Source of the DNA: Jaapia argillacea MUCL 33604
Lineage: Eukaryota > Basidiomycota > Agaricomycetes > Jaapiales > Jaapiaceae
NCBI GenBank assembly: GCA_000697665.1
Contig: KL197771.1
Location: 25,980-89,979 of the forward strand
Length of the DNA: 64,000 nucleotides
Reading direction: 5' to 3'
Below the pieces are notes generated by a model that saw only the letters and a list, made by a program, of their open reading frames with translations, was not told where the DNA came from and ran no database searches. Below are positions 34,034 through 44,490 of the stretch, in pieces (position 1 is the first letter of the stretch; each line of letters starts with the position of its first letter). The position numbers and the translations under genes were made by a program.

Positions 34034-34953
34034 CTAGTCCAAGAGACTGGTCCAAAACTCCTCCCAGGGACCTTTTCCAACACCGCCATCATTGATCTTC
34101 CTTATAGGCCGACGCCAACCTGCAATCGAGCCAACTCTGCTCACCACCTCGGTGAGGACCAAATTCTTCATCGGTCTACCGCCGGCCTTCTCGCCGTCCA
34201 CCCGGAAACCGCATTGTGGACAAGTATAGTCTGGGTGTGGTTCACTGCCCAAGTGGGCTGCCAGGTGCGCCTTTAATGCATTCGTCACCCCCCGGAAATC
34301 ATTCGAAGGGTGGTGTAAGTGGTAGATATTAGTCCGAATTGGATGAGGTATCAAAACATAGTCACGCTGTTTGAAGACGTGCGCTGCCAGGAGCTCCCGA
34401 AAATGGCGCTCTATACAGCTTCCGCACATAGTATCACCACAATTTGGCAGGCTAAATGCAAACGGGTCGCCGGTCATGTGTACGTCGGTTATCAGACGGG
34501 GCAGGGCTTACATGTAAGGTTCCCACATCACCTTCCTACACATCTTGCACGACACTGCTTCCCTCAACTCGTTCGCCACCTGTAAGGCTTGGTGAGAAAG
34601 GAGCGGTGCAAATGCCTATTGTCTTGCACGCTGGAACAGATGACGCACAACTTCTTCAGGTTCAAACCCCAGTTCCTCGATAGTTTCCTGTAGTTCTTCC
34701 ATGTCTTCCTGCAACTCTCTCACCATGTCCTCCAACTGGCCTATCCTCACCTTACGCCTTGCAATCTCCAGATCTCTAGTCTTCAATGTCTGCCTCATCT
34801 GCATCTCATTGAACGCAGCCAAAAATCTGTTTAATGAGGAGTAACGGACATGAATATAATACTCACAGAATCAAGAACGCCTCCTGCTGACTTAGAAGAT
34901 TGGTCAGGATCTATCAAAGTAGATGGAATGTCCCCGAGCAGCGTCGTGTTCAC
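34034..34953 (-). CDS. Coiled-coil RING-type zinc protein (putative E3 ubiquitin ligase)
   Basis: Minus-strand exons give a short N-terminus (MSLASVNTTLLGDIPSTL, from 34953), a coiled coil ('RRKVRIGQLEDMVRELQEDM', 34755-34695), and after a 51-nt intron the RING start 'REAVSCKMCRKVMWEPYI'. After a further 63-nt intron come 'LPNCGDTMCGSCIERHFREL' and finally 'HPDYTCPQCGFRV' (34234). The Cys pattern is C3HC4-like, but the usual 'CGHTFC' His is Asp (CGDTMC). The final exon ends at 34034. The join between the first and second exon does not keep frame in my model, so the true start may be an internal Met at about 34804. RING proteins of this layout usually act with a ubiquitin-conjugating enzyme. 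A broken duplicate lies at 6.4-7 kb. Confidence 0.6.
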
Positions 34954-35239
34954 AGAGGCGAGAGACATGTAGGGGCGACGAATTGGAGATGAAGAAAGAG
35001 AGGCACTGCAGCACTGGCGGAATATATACCCAGCCCATCCTCATAGTCCAATTCGCCTTCGCCGCCGTCGCAAGCATAGAGAAGATTCCTCAAATCATCA
35101 AGTATCCCAGTACGTATTGTAGAACACGTGCAAATGGATTCTCCAAGACGGGGACCAATGAGATCATTGAGTCGGCAATCCCACATAGAGCGTATGTCAT
35201 AGATGGTATAATAGATGGACCGTGTAAAGCTGATAAAAC

Positions 35240-35700
35240 TAAGTCACGGTCACACGTCGCTTCTACAGTAACTTCAGCCCCTGCCTTGCCCAGCCAACAT
35301 TGACCATCTTGAACGGACCGGATGCTATTCGCAATGACCCCGTAAGTCCACAGCTCAGTGTTCACAGGAAAACGGAGTCTGGCATTTAGAAAAGGGGGAC
35401 CGGGTCCCCTTTCTAGACCTAAAGTCGTCCCAAATACCTCGCTTAGACCACACTTGACTTCTTTTTCCCTGCACCTTTCCTTATCCGGCCTGGTGTATCA
35501 GACTCCCAAACTGTCCTGAGTTGAGTCCATCCGCACTGCCTTCCCCGGATTGCCAGGTGAGGCAGGTCCACTCGGTCACCTTCTCGACCCCATCTCATAA
35601 TGACAGCAAAGAGTAAACCCATCAGGAGAAATTTTCTTCGAGAACTCCTCCAGAGAAATTTCCGCGCCAGAGATGATCCCATCTCATGTTGGGCCGTAAT
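35240..35700. repeat. Segment shared with 8.7-8.95 kb; includes a hairpin
   Basis: 'cacacgtcgcttcta', 'catcttgaacgga' and 'actgccttccccggat' link this stretch to 8717-8860. At 35389-35418 a near-perfect hairpin is formed by 'agaaaagggggacc' and 'gggtcccctttct'. No gene is seen. Confidence 0.5.
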
Positions 35701-36181
35701 CAACCATGCTTCAACGCCTTTGTATACCTACTATGCCGAGACATTGAACACGATCAAATGTTTGTGAGAAATCGATGGCATACACGGGTGTGGGAAAATC
35801 TGGACAGCAATCACGATGAAGCAGGATTTTTTTCAAAGGAGGAGCGAATGCCGCCGCACTGAGGCGCTTCCCTAGTAGAGCTAGTCTGGGCGTGCTCTCG
35901 ATCACACCGACTTCGATGGCTGGCACTTTCATCGTCAATCTTATAATCACATTCAGGGTTAGGTTGACTTCTTCGTAGGAAAACAAGCCTCAAGCATTTC
36001 AATGCCGGCGCATACGGCGTGCCTGATTGTTCCCGGTGGCGTGACTCTGGGTTCCAACGACTTCTTTCTGGCGCAATCAACCTCAATACGCGGAATAATG
36101 CTGTTCGGAAACACCAGTTTCTGCTGAAAACACGGGTTTAGCGAGAAACTCAAGTGGAAAAAAGCTTTGACGGGCACTATC

Positions 36182-36635
36182 TATGACGGACCGTATCGGA
36201 CAAAATTATTAGTTCGTAAGGCATCCAAATTTTATTGAGCTGGCACCAGCACTGTTTTTAGCAAATCCTAGGTAGCTCAAACTGTTGCAAAACAACTCTG
36301 GTCGATGAGGTTTGTCTGAGACTGGTTACACAAGGGCTCGCAGGGGTTTCCTAGCTTTGTCTTAAACCAGTGCGGCAGTTGGAACCAACTTAAGAAGGGC
36401 TCCCTCAGGAAAACGAAGCTGAATAGAACTGACTCCAATTGAGTGGCCAGTTAAACCAAGCTGGATAGCGCTGCATGGTCATAGGCCACAGCAGGCCTTC
36501 CACCAAGGTTAATTATCCCACGTCGAGTTGAGTCGATGGAATACAATTCAGAATGATTTGAAGCAAAGAAAATCGATTCAGAGCTGCTCAGAGGGCAAAA
36601 CATGCCCATTTTGTCTGATAGTTTTGTCCGTCATA
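36182..36635 (+). mobile_element. MITE with 'tatgacggac' ends, TA-flanked, 454 bp
   Basis: The element starts 'tatgacggaccgtatcggac' and ends 'gttttgtccgtcata', an inverted pair with TA at each end as expected for Tc1/mariner-derived MITEs. An inverted relative lies at 58636-59081. Shared inner blocks are 'aggtagctcaaactgttgca', 'aacaactctggtcgatgagg' and 'cgagttgagtcgatggaat'. It has no coding capacity. Confidence 0.65.
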
Positions 36636-37041
36636 GAAAGCTGACGAAAGTCAGGGAGGGTTGTTGATCCTCGAGTCCAGGGATTTCGGGCGGCGTCAAG
36701 CCCGAGGGTGCCTTGGTTCTAGTTAGCGAAGATTGATGCCGCATAGCTTGGTCCTTGGGCCATACCCGTAATATCCTTACAGGTATTCTTATAATATGTT
36801 ATTTCGACACAGATAAGTGGTATATTTCGAGACATAGTTTCAATTCTGCCGTGTGGCCGGGGCACTTAGCAATACTCGAGGTATAATTAAACTATCTAGT
36901 CAGCCGTGCTCCGCGCCACAGGCATTCAAATTTGGATGGCCAACAATATGTCCGTGGGGTTTACCCTCACCCGTCTGCAGTGTGAGCGTCAAAACCCCGC
37001 ATCCTACTATATATCCAGCGTGCCACCAAAGTGATCCCACC

Positions 37042-37201
37042 ATGAGTTTGTAGGCTGGGACAATAGTTTGCACGAAAAAGGTGACTTACAGTTTCTAGCA
37101 AGCCCCTCGCCCTTGTTATTCTCGCCCTCGCTGGGCTTCACTCCGTTGGAGCTAAGAATCAGACTCTAGATATCCCCACCTCCCCAAAGAGGGAGGCCTA
37201 G
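37042..37201 (+). CDS. Candidate short secreted peptide
   Basis: An ATG at 37042, an 8-base first exon, a 49-nt intron (GTAGGC to TCTAG, 37050-37098) and a second exon to a TAG at 37199-37201 give 36 residues. These begin MSFKPLALVILALAGLHSVG, a textbook signal peptide, then AKNQTLDIPTSPKREA. The 'KR-EA' near the end resembles a Kex2/Ste13 processing site. A 'tatatat' lies about 32 bases before the ATG. The frame may be only the first part of a longer decayed gene. This is a model built by eye with no family match. Confidence 0.35.
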
Positions 37202-37605
37202 TCTTTGTACAATTTACCTTCTTCTTTTGGCAAGACGTTCCCATTCCGATCGGTTCTGCTGCTGTCTCGTCGAGCATTCGGTCCAGTGAATTATGCAGTG
37301 TATTCGCTGAGCTGTAAATCGTAACCCTTGATGCAATCTGAAAGTTTCGCAGGTTTGATTTGAGATCAGTTTCGTGCATCCAATAGTCTGAACGTTTGAT
37401 ACAAATGAGTCAGAGACCAGTGCCGCTACTATCATCGTAGTACGTTGTTGTGTCTACTGACGACTCGAGTGTACCTCAAGCATATTGTCCACAGTGTTCA
37501 AAGGGAGATTCAGGTGTAGGTTTTTAACCATCATGCTCCGTCATGATTATCACGATCTAAATGTAAGTGTATATATCAACTCCTGTGGGGCGAGAATGAA
37601 ATGGT

Positions 37606-37890
37606 GTGGTAGATATCAAATATTGCAGGGTCCGGATTCGAAAGATCCCCTCTGCTAAATGCGAATGCGATACTACTGAGGAGACGGTCCATCACTTTTT
37701 ATTCGATTGCCCGTTGTACCGACGGGAGCGGTGGAAAATGGAGAGAAGGATAGGACGGGATGCGAAGGACTTGAAATACCTACTGGGAACGAAAGAAGGC
37801 ATGGTGGAGACACTTTTATTTGTGGGAGACACTGGGAGATTGCACAGACAATTCGGTGATGTTCACCTTTCTATTCCAATGGATGATTAA
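37606..37890 (+). pseudogene. LINE (non-LTR retrotransposon) ORF2, C-terminal end
   Basis: The frame contains 'CECDTTEETVHHFLFDCPLY' followed by 'RRERWKMERRIGRDAKDLKY' and 'LLFVGDTGRL'. This is the zinc-knuckle-like tail found after the reverse transcriptase/RNase H part of fungal LINE ORF2 proteins. Upstream, no reverse transcriptase motif is found, so only the 3' end of a 5'-truncated insertion is present, as is usual for LINEs. An A-rich run near 38394 could mark its tail but is 500 bases away. Confidence 0.65.
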
Positions 37891-38579
37891 GGATATCTCA
37901 AAACATGTTGCTCGGCAGATCATCTGGAGCTAGGATACATCACGCGGTGAGGTTTCGAGTTGCTCTAATAGACCACTTGGATGGGTATCCACTGCAGAAA
38001 CATTTAGATGCTCCAACCCTCAATCGCTGCATATTCCCAAAACCACACATACACCACCGCTTGCGCTCGAGGGGCTCGGATTCTCTTAGGGGAGGAAGTG
38101 GAGAGTTTACTTACTTTCTCAATCCTGTCTAGCGTTCCCCCCACTCGTGCAAGATCGCTTCGGCGACCAAGCACTTAATAGCCGAATTACCACAACACGA
38201 GTACGCATACACACCGAGCGACTGGGAACGCATGCTCCACACGTAGGAGCCAGCCGTGGTATCCCTGGGGGGCTTTGCCTGAAGGGGAGAGCGCATGGAA
38301 GCTCGGGGCGCAGGAGTAAATGGGTGGAGGCCCATATTATGCTACATATTGTAAAGTCTAACATGGGGTGACCTGACGGACAATAAATTGGACAAGAAAA
38401 AAAATATTGCAGGGTATCAAAATGACGAAAGATGACTCTTACTAGAAATACTTGAATTGCTTGACATATAACACCAAATACGCTACAAGTAGCTCAGGGA
38501 ATACCTATTTGGTCGACAAGAGAAAGAAGAAGAGAATGAGCGCAAATAAAGACAAAAATAGTGTTACAGGAAACCCACG

Positions 38580-40838
38580 TCATTGGAATGGCTTGATGCG
38601 ATGATGATGCGCAGATATAGATTTAAACTTCTTCTTTGCATCATCCCACCTCTCCTTTCCAGCATAATCACTGAGGAGATCCAGTGCCCACTGGCGCTCG
38701 TAGTGCATACCTAAGTCAATTCCTGAGACGCAGCGCTGATCGGATGCAGCCTTTAGAGGCTTGGCCTGGAGGACGCAAACAACGCCAACTGACTGCCACC
38801 TCTTATTAACACCCTTTTGTCTCCTGCCCGTCTCCTTCATATGGTCCAAGTAGTAAGGATCCAGTGTTGTGGTGTGCAAATCGGAATCAGACCGCCAGAA
38901 TGTCATACAAGGCGTGGAGATCCTCACGCACACCTGAAGATTCTGATGTCAAACCATGTCGTCCGTAAAGGGGGCCAAATCAACTTACTCGGAACTTCGG
39001 AATGACCATCGCAGAGGCATATGGGGTACTGACGTTGGGGTTTTGCTCGAGCGTTAGAGCCGCCGAGAATCCCATGTCGTTGGCATCAATATGTAACCCT
39101 GAGATATACCCAACTCCAGCGAATTGTGTGCAAGCGGTTCCTCCAGGCCCGCGAGGAGCGGATGCATTGCAAGTCGTGGCTTTCCATGCAAGCACAAGGT
39201 TGGGCCAGATTGCCTCCATCACTGTGTGGCAATGCCAGGCGGCATCTACGCATCAACCTTTGAGACTTGGATATTAAGCAAGAGTATAGGCACCGTACCG
39301 GAGGTCGCCAAATGAACCGCCTCTCTCTCGTGGGCTTGCTTTAGCTCTTCTTCGTTAGATGGTAGGTGGGCGTAGTCGTAGAGGTAGGCACTAGATATCT
39401 TGTCCTTGGATGCCGCCGACTTGGTGAGCCGACGGTTCGCTGGTTTCCATTCAGCAAGGTGTTGTTCCTTGCGTAGGATCTTTGAACCGCCTGCCCCAAT
39501 CAACGTCCCTTTGCATTTGCCGTTACCCCGAGCGGTTATAGGACCTCGCAGTCGAGACGCCGTCCTTATTTGCTCTGCATTTTCCCTACATAACTTCTGG
39601 CCGTCCTCAGACTTGGTATATATATTGTAGGCCGCGACGCAGACCTGTCAAAGTTGGTCAAATTTTTGACAGCATTTGGCTCGCCGCGGAATCGCAGACT
39701 CACGACATGGTCGATATCAACTTCATCAAGAGATGCGGGCGCCCACTTCGGGTCTTGTAAGCCAGGATGGGACTGGCTTGACTTTTTCACCTTGGATCTA
39801 TCCACGACGATGTGGAGCTGGGGCTCTTCACCTTTGGGTTCTACTGTTGTGAGGTCTTCGATATTGACGACGCTGATCTTGTGTGGTATACTTGCGCCGT
39901 CTGGTATGACCGTGTCTTTGTGAAGTTTTCTGTCAGCATGGAGGAGCCGATGAAGCGATTGTTTCCTACCAAGCATCACGAAATTACCGACAGGTATATC
40001 CGTCCTGTATTCATTAACCCAATGCACGTGTATGTTTTGGAGACATTTCTTGGAAATCCGTGAAATGAATTTTTTGGTGTGCTTGCGCTGAATGGTAAGT
40101 TTGTACAGGGAACTCGCATAGCTGAACTGGTCTCCGCGATCTACGAGAGTCTTGATGAAGATCGAAAAGAGATTCTCGCATTCGACCTGTTTGAGAACGT
40201 AAGAAATAGAGAGCTGCCAATACAATGGATCCCACCTTTGTCCTTGGTTTAGGCGCTGTTCCTGGTAGTGCCCTGGAAGCGATGTTAAGAGCAAAATCCA
40301 TCGCATTGAGAAAGCCTTCCCGTAGATAGGTGATGCTGCCGTCAGGATTAAAATATACATCTGCCAGGTGCTGGTCAAGCCAGATCAGACATTGGAGCGC
40401 AATCAATCTTGAGGAGCTGTTGCCCTGGGCTAGTTCCCTCTTGACGAATCTCTCAGTGTGATGAAGGTGGCTTGTACCTGCTTTGCCTTTGAGTCGACTT
40501 CATTCAACGGTGAGATCGTGTTGCAGGGAGCAAAAGAAAAAGGTTCTCACTCCGTACGGTGGAGGCGAGTTATGTAGGCGTCGGTTGGGTTGTGAATCAA
40601 GTGACTCGCGGAGTTGTGACCCCGCAATGTATCCAGGGCTTGGACGACCATCGAATAGACTCTCTCGTGGTGGTTGTCGCTGTTGATTGCTTCCATTACC
40701 TTCAGGCAACGGAAACGTTAGCAACACTGTTGCATAGACAGGACGCGAAGCGCTTACATGCTTCAGTAACCGATCCACATTACTGTGCTCTTTGACGCTA
40801 CGCGGAGCCTTTCCAGGTTTTGAAGTGTCTTTAGGCAT
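38580..40838 (-). CDS. JBP/TET-family 2-oxoglutarate/Fe(II) dioxygenase
   Basis: Seven exons read by eye from the ATG at 40838 to the stop at 38580 give about 630 residues, all in phase, with introns of about 50-60 nt. The C-terminal part has the double-stranded beta-helix signature: 'GVGYISGLHIDANDMGFSAA' (about 39085) with the HxD iron ligands, then 'VIPKF' and, past an intron, 'CVRISTPCMTFWRSDSDLHT' (38930) supplying the distal His. This pattern fits the fungal 2OG-FeDO JBP1/TET domain, which oxidises 5-methylcytosine or thymine in DNA. The N-terminal 400 residues are basic and hydrophilic, with a helical start ('RLIALQCLIWLDQHLADVYF'). Substrate is inferred from the family. The gene looks intact. 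In mushrooms such genes occur with KDZ transposons, and a KDZ-type gene lies 12 kb away. Confidence 0.65.
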
Positions 40839-41805
40839 GACGTCCAATGTTACTTCTTGGAGGTCAAATGGGATTGTCAGAGAGCGATCTTGTCGTTGGA
40901 AGATTATGATTGGGGGGAACGACAGGAGGACGACTCACCAGTGGACAGATAGTGCCCAGCTACAGACGCTCGACACAAATGATCAGTTGTGAAGATAATC
41001 GAAGCCAAAAAGGTTGAAGAACACGGTTTGGATGGAGAAGATACTGTGAAAGAGGGGAGACAGTGAGTTGGATTCCAGGAATACCCAAGAAAGATTATGG
41101 ATTATTAACAACCGTGAGACGTTGGAGAACAATAAGGACGTGAAGTGAAGAATGTCGAGGGCAAAGATTGAAAAGAGTGTCGAAGAAATGAGAGGAGACA
41201 AGAGGAGAGACCAGGAGTTGGCTCTCGGAGACTGAAGTAAAAATCGTGGATAACGACCCAGAGAGAGTAACGCTAAAGGTAGAGGGGATGTTGGAGTGGT
41301 TGGGTGGAAAAGAGACGATGTTCGCCTATATCGGAACTTGAATTCGACATTTGCCGTTATGTAATGGGATATTCTATTCGGCGCCCCAGGCCTGGAAATC
41401 GTGTTTCGGGAGGGTGTTTCAGAGGTATGGAGCCCCCAAATTTAGTGAGAGAAAAGTTAATTCTGATCCACTTTTTCGCAATATTTGACTTTGATGCGAC
41501 TCATTCCAGCCATTGTGAGAGCCACGCTCCACTACAACGACACATTACACAACCTACCTATCAGTCGCGGCGAGCCACCAACCAAATATTGCACAGCCAA
41601 AGGCTGCTACTTAACTCGGAATTACCTTGCCCTCAAGTTCAACGGAACTGCCATCCTCTCTCTCCAAATCATGACGAATTACTTCACCGATACACCCACC
41701 CAGGACCTTACCAGCTTCACGTTCGTCACCCCGCCCACTCTCGAGCGTGGTCTCCGTCTGATCAACCAGCTACCATCACTTTCATAGCTACAGATTGGGG
41801 CGCAG
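40839..41805. other. Intergenic between the dioxygenase gene and repeat R
   Basis: Frames up to 183 residues (41304-41855, plus) cross into R and overlap another frame at 41485-41787. None has recognisable domains, so no gene is called. Confidence 0.35.
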
Positions 41806-44278
41806 AAATGAATATAGATCGCCTTCCTAGGAAGTCGGGCGTGAGAGAGCGCTGATTGAAAATTTGATGCTCCGGAGAGGTGCGCCTTCCTAGGAAGTCA
41901 CCCTCAAGCGAGCGCTGATTAAAAAATTTCCGACTCCCGGCTTCATTGGACGTCAGGCTCGGAGACGCAATCTAATTTCCTTGAGGTTTGTGTATATCGC
42001 TGGGACGTCATGCTTCCGCGAGCACGGACTAAAAATTGACCCCTCGTGGAGAGATGAGGTTCTCTTTCCTGGAGACGACGTGCCACACTCAAGACCGCTA
42101 CACAAAGTATGAGTGAGTACTATTGTGGCCCCACTTGTGAACCATTAACTTGCAGCTCGTTCCATTGGTTGGGCACCCCCTATATAAATTCACGGTTATG
42201 CCAACATAGTGTACAAACATTGTCGTGAAGTTTAATTATGAAAAGAGGGCGTGGTTGTGGAATGGGAAGTCAAAAGGCCTTTTGGTGTCAGTGACTGGAC
42301 CTCCCAGATTCTACGTATCCCATCACCTCATTCTATCGGGAGTGGATACAGCTCAAAAAGATGCCCGAAAAAATTTCTCCGACGTCCTACGACTGGAAGG
42401 TATGGATGGACGAGACGTCTGGCAAATCTGCGTCACGAATCGTGACTTGTCGCCTGCTTGAGTCACGGATGGTCACACGTGGTCCAGATGCCGCACACGA
42501 CACCATTTGCCTGTTGTCGCCTCGGCCGATGCTCACTTATCGAAGAAAAACAGGATTTACGAAGAAGCCTGAGTGGGTCGACGTAGTTGTCAATGCCAGA
42601 GATTAAAAAAAGGGGAGAAAGCAAATATACCTTCTGGCACACAAATCAGCCCTGAGTCAAGAAACAACAAATAAGCAAGTCTTTGAGAGGCGTCCTCGCA
42701 TTTCCCAGAAGCCAGACTTCACCTTCTTGACACCTACTCACCGTGCATCCGACACGGGACTCGGTGTACGCCCACCTGGGACGCTCTGAGGGTTGTGATG
42801 TCCCTAAATACCCAAGTATCACTCTCTCAACACTTGCTCACCGTGCATCTGACACGGGACTCGGTGTACGCCCACCCGGGATGCTCTGAGGGTTGTGATG
42901 TCCATCAATACCCAGGTATCGCTTTCTCAACACCTGCTCACTGTGCATCTGACACAGGACTCGGTGTATGTCCATCTGGGACACGCTGAGGAGGGTGATG
43001 TCACTCGAATAATCGGAATCTGTGCCCAACCACCCACTATGAGCATAGAGGTGATTTAGCAACCAGATGACACGATATGGGAGCACCCAGGTATTACTTT
43101 CTCAACACCTGTTCACTGTGCATCTGACACAGGACTCGGTGTACGCCCATCTGAGACATGCTGAGAAGGGTGATATCACTCGAATAATCGGGATCTGTGC
43201 CCAACCACCCACTATGTGATTTAGCAACCAGATAGAACGACCTTGGAGTAAGTGCGGATCATGCAGCCTGCGGTGAGAACCAAGACAAATATTCATTTGT
43301 CAGTTGAAAATAACGACTCATGGGCTATCTATCGGGGAGATTTGTATAATATTAGCGACGCGTAACCCAGAAAATGGTTGGAAAGCGAGAAAAGGGCTGA
43401 GAACGCACCTGGAAAGTCTGAAAACGCGAAGACTGAACGTCGACAGCCCCCGGACGCAGTGGGGACATGGCTGATGGCGAGTAGGCTTGTAACCGAGCCT
43501 GAACGAAGCAGAAAGCAAGGCGGGGGAGGTGGCATAGAGATGCGACATGGGTTGAGGGGCTGCCGAGAGTTGCACTCAAGGGAGCTGGAAAATATGCAAA
43601 GAGGAGAAAGCCAACAAACGCTTCAAACGCCGTGAGAATTAGAGTGGATAAAACGAGCCTAAGCGAACTTGTTCATCCCGCCATCTCGACATTCGTGCAG
43701 CTGGTGGTGACGTCACGGTCCAGACCCTGGTTCATTTCGGTCGTCCGTCCGAGTCTGTGCTTGTCGAGCCCCTCCTTCAACCCGTACCATCTGTCATCTC
43801 CCTGGAGTGCAACTCCTGGCAGATCTGCTGCGTCTCTCTTGGCTCGATACCAAATCCGGGCACATTCCACTATGAGGAGTAAACTCACTCAGGCTGAGCG
43901 AGAAAACAACTTCAGATCCAGCGAGTAACTCATTCAGAAGAAGTGGGTTTGGATGAAGGCCATGTGAGAAAGACACCTCCGACCGTGGGTGAGTCACTCG
44001 CTGAAACGACGAGTGAGTAACTCATTCCTTTCTAACCATGTCCCTCACTTCCTTGCCAGTACGGTACTCATTCGATGTGAGGGTCCAAGTCGCGTGAGGT
44101 AACGTAGCGAGGGTCTTTTGCTGTGAGGTCGTCGTAACCAGGGTCTTCATATCTTTACAATCATACACTTGCACCTGTACACGGACCCCACTTGCTTTGA
44201 TACTCAGCCGATAATGCCATCTCACGCATCGAGTCATCCCAACCTGAGCTAGTTGGGATCCTCAAATGAATGAATTAC
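41806..44278 (+). repeat. Interspersed repeat R, most complete copy (about 2.47 kb)
   Basis: The left limit is set by where similarity to 11010 begins ('tagatcgcc' box), the right limit by the end of identity with 1-362. Near the left end the box 'ccttcctaggaagtc' followed by 'agcgctgatt' is repeated. A 'tatataaattcac' at about 42181 looks like a promoter. A four-unit minisatellite lies at 42735-43160. No transposase, integrase or reverse transcriptase is encoded, and the ends lack clear inverted repeats. R is mobile or recently duplicated because its last 362 bases are identical at two loci with unrelated flanks. Confidence 0.75.
42735..43160 (+). repeat. Minisatellite inside R, four units
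   Basis: Units with 'gacacgggactcggtgtacg' or close variants start near 42740, 42840, 42940 and 43112. Spacing is about 100 bases except before the last, which is preceded by a partial duplication of the 'gtgatttagcaaccagat' segment. Confidence 0.7.
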
Positions 44279-44490
44279 TGGGCTGTTAAAGCTAAAACGG
44301 TCCTGGGTGGCCACATCAGGGAAAACTCGATTCGACAATTGGATCAAATTGGAGCTTATTAGGATTACTTATGTCTAACGGCTGCTAAGAAATGCCAATG
44401 ATCGGACCGAACTACTTATGCAGTCTCAGTCTCTTCGTGCAATTCAAGAACGAGAATGGTGTGTGAAGTACATTCATGTGTCTCCAGAAG

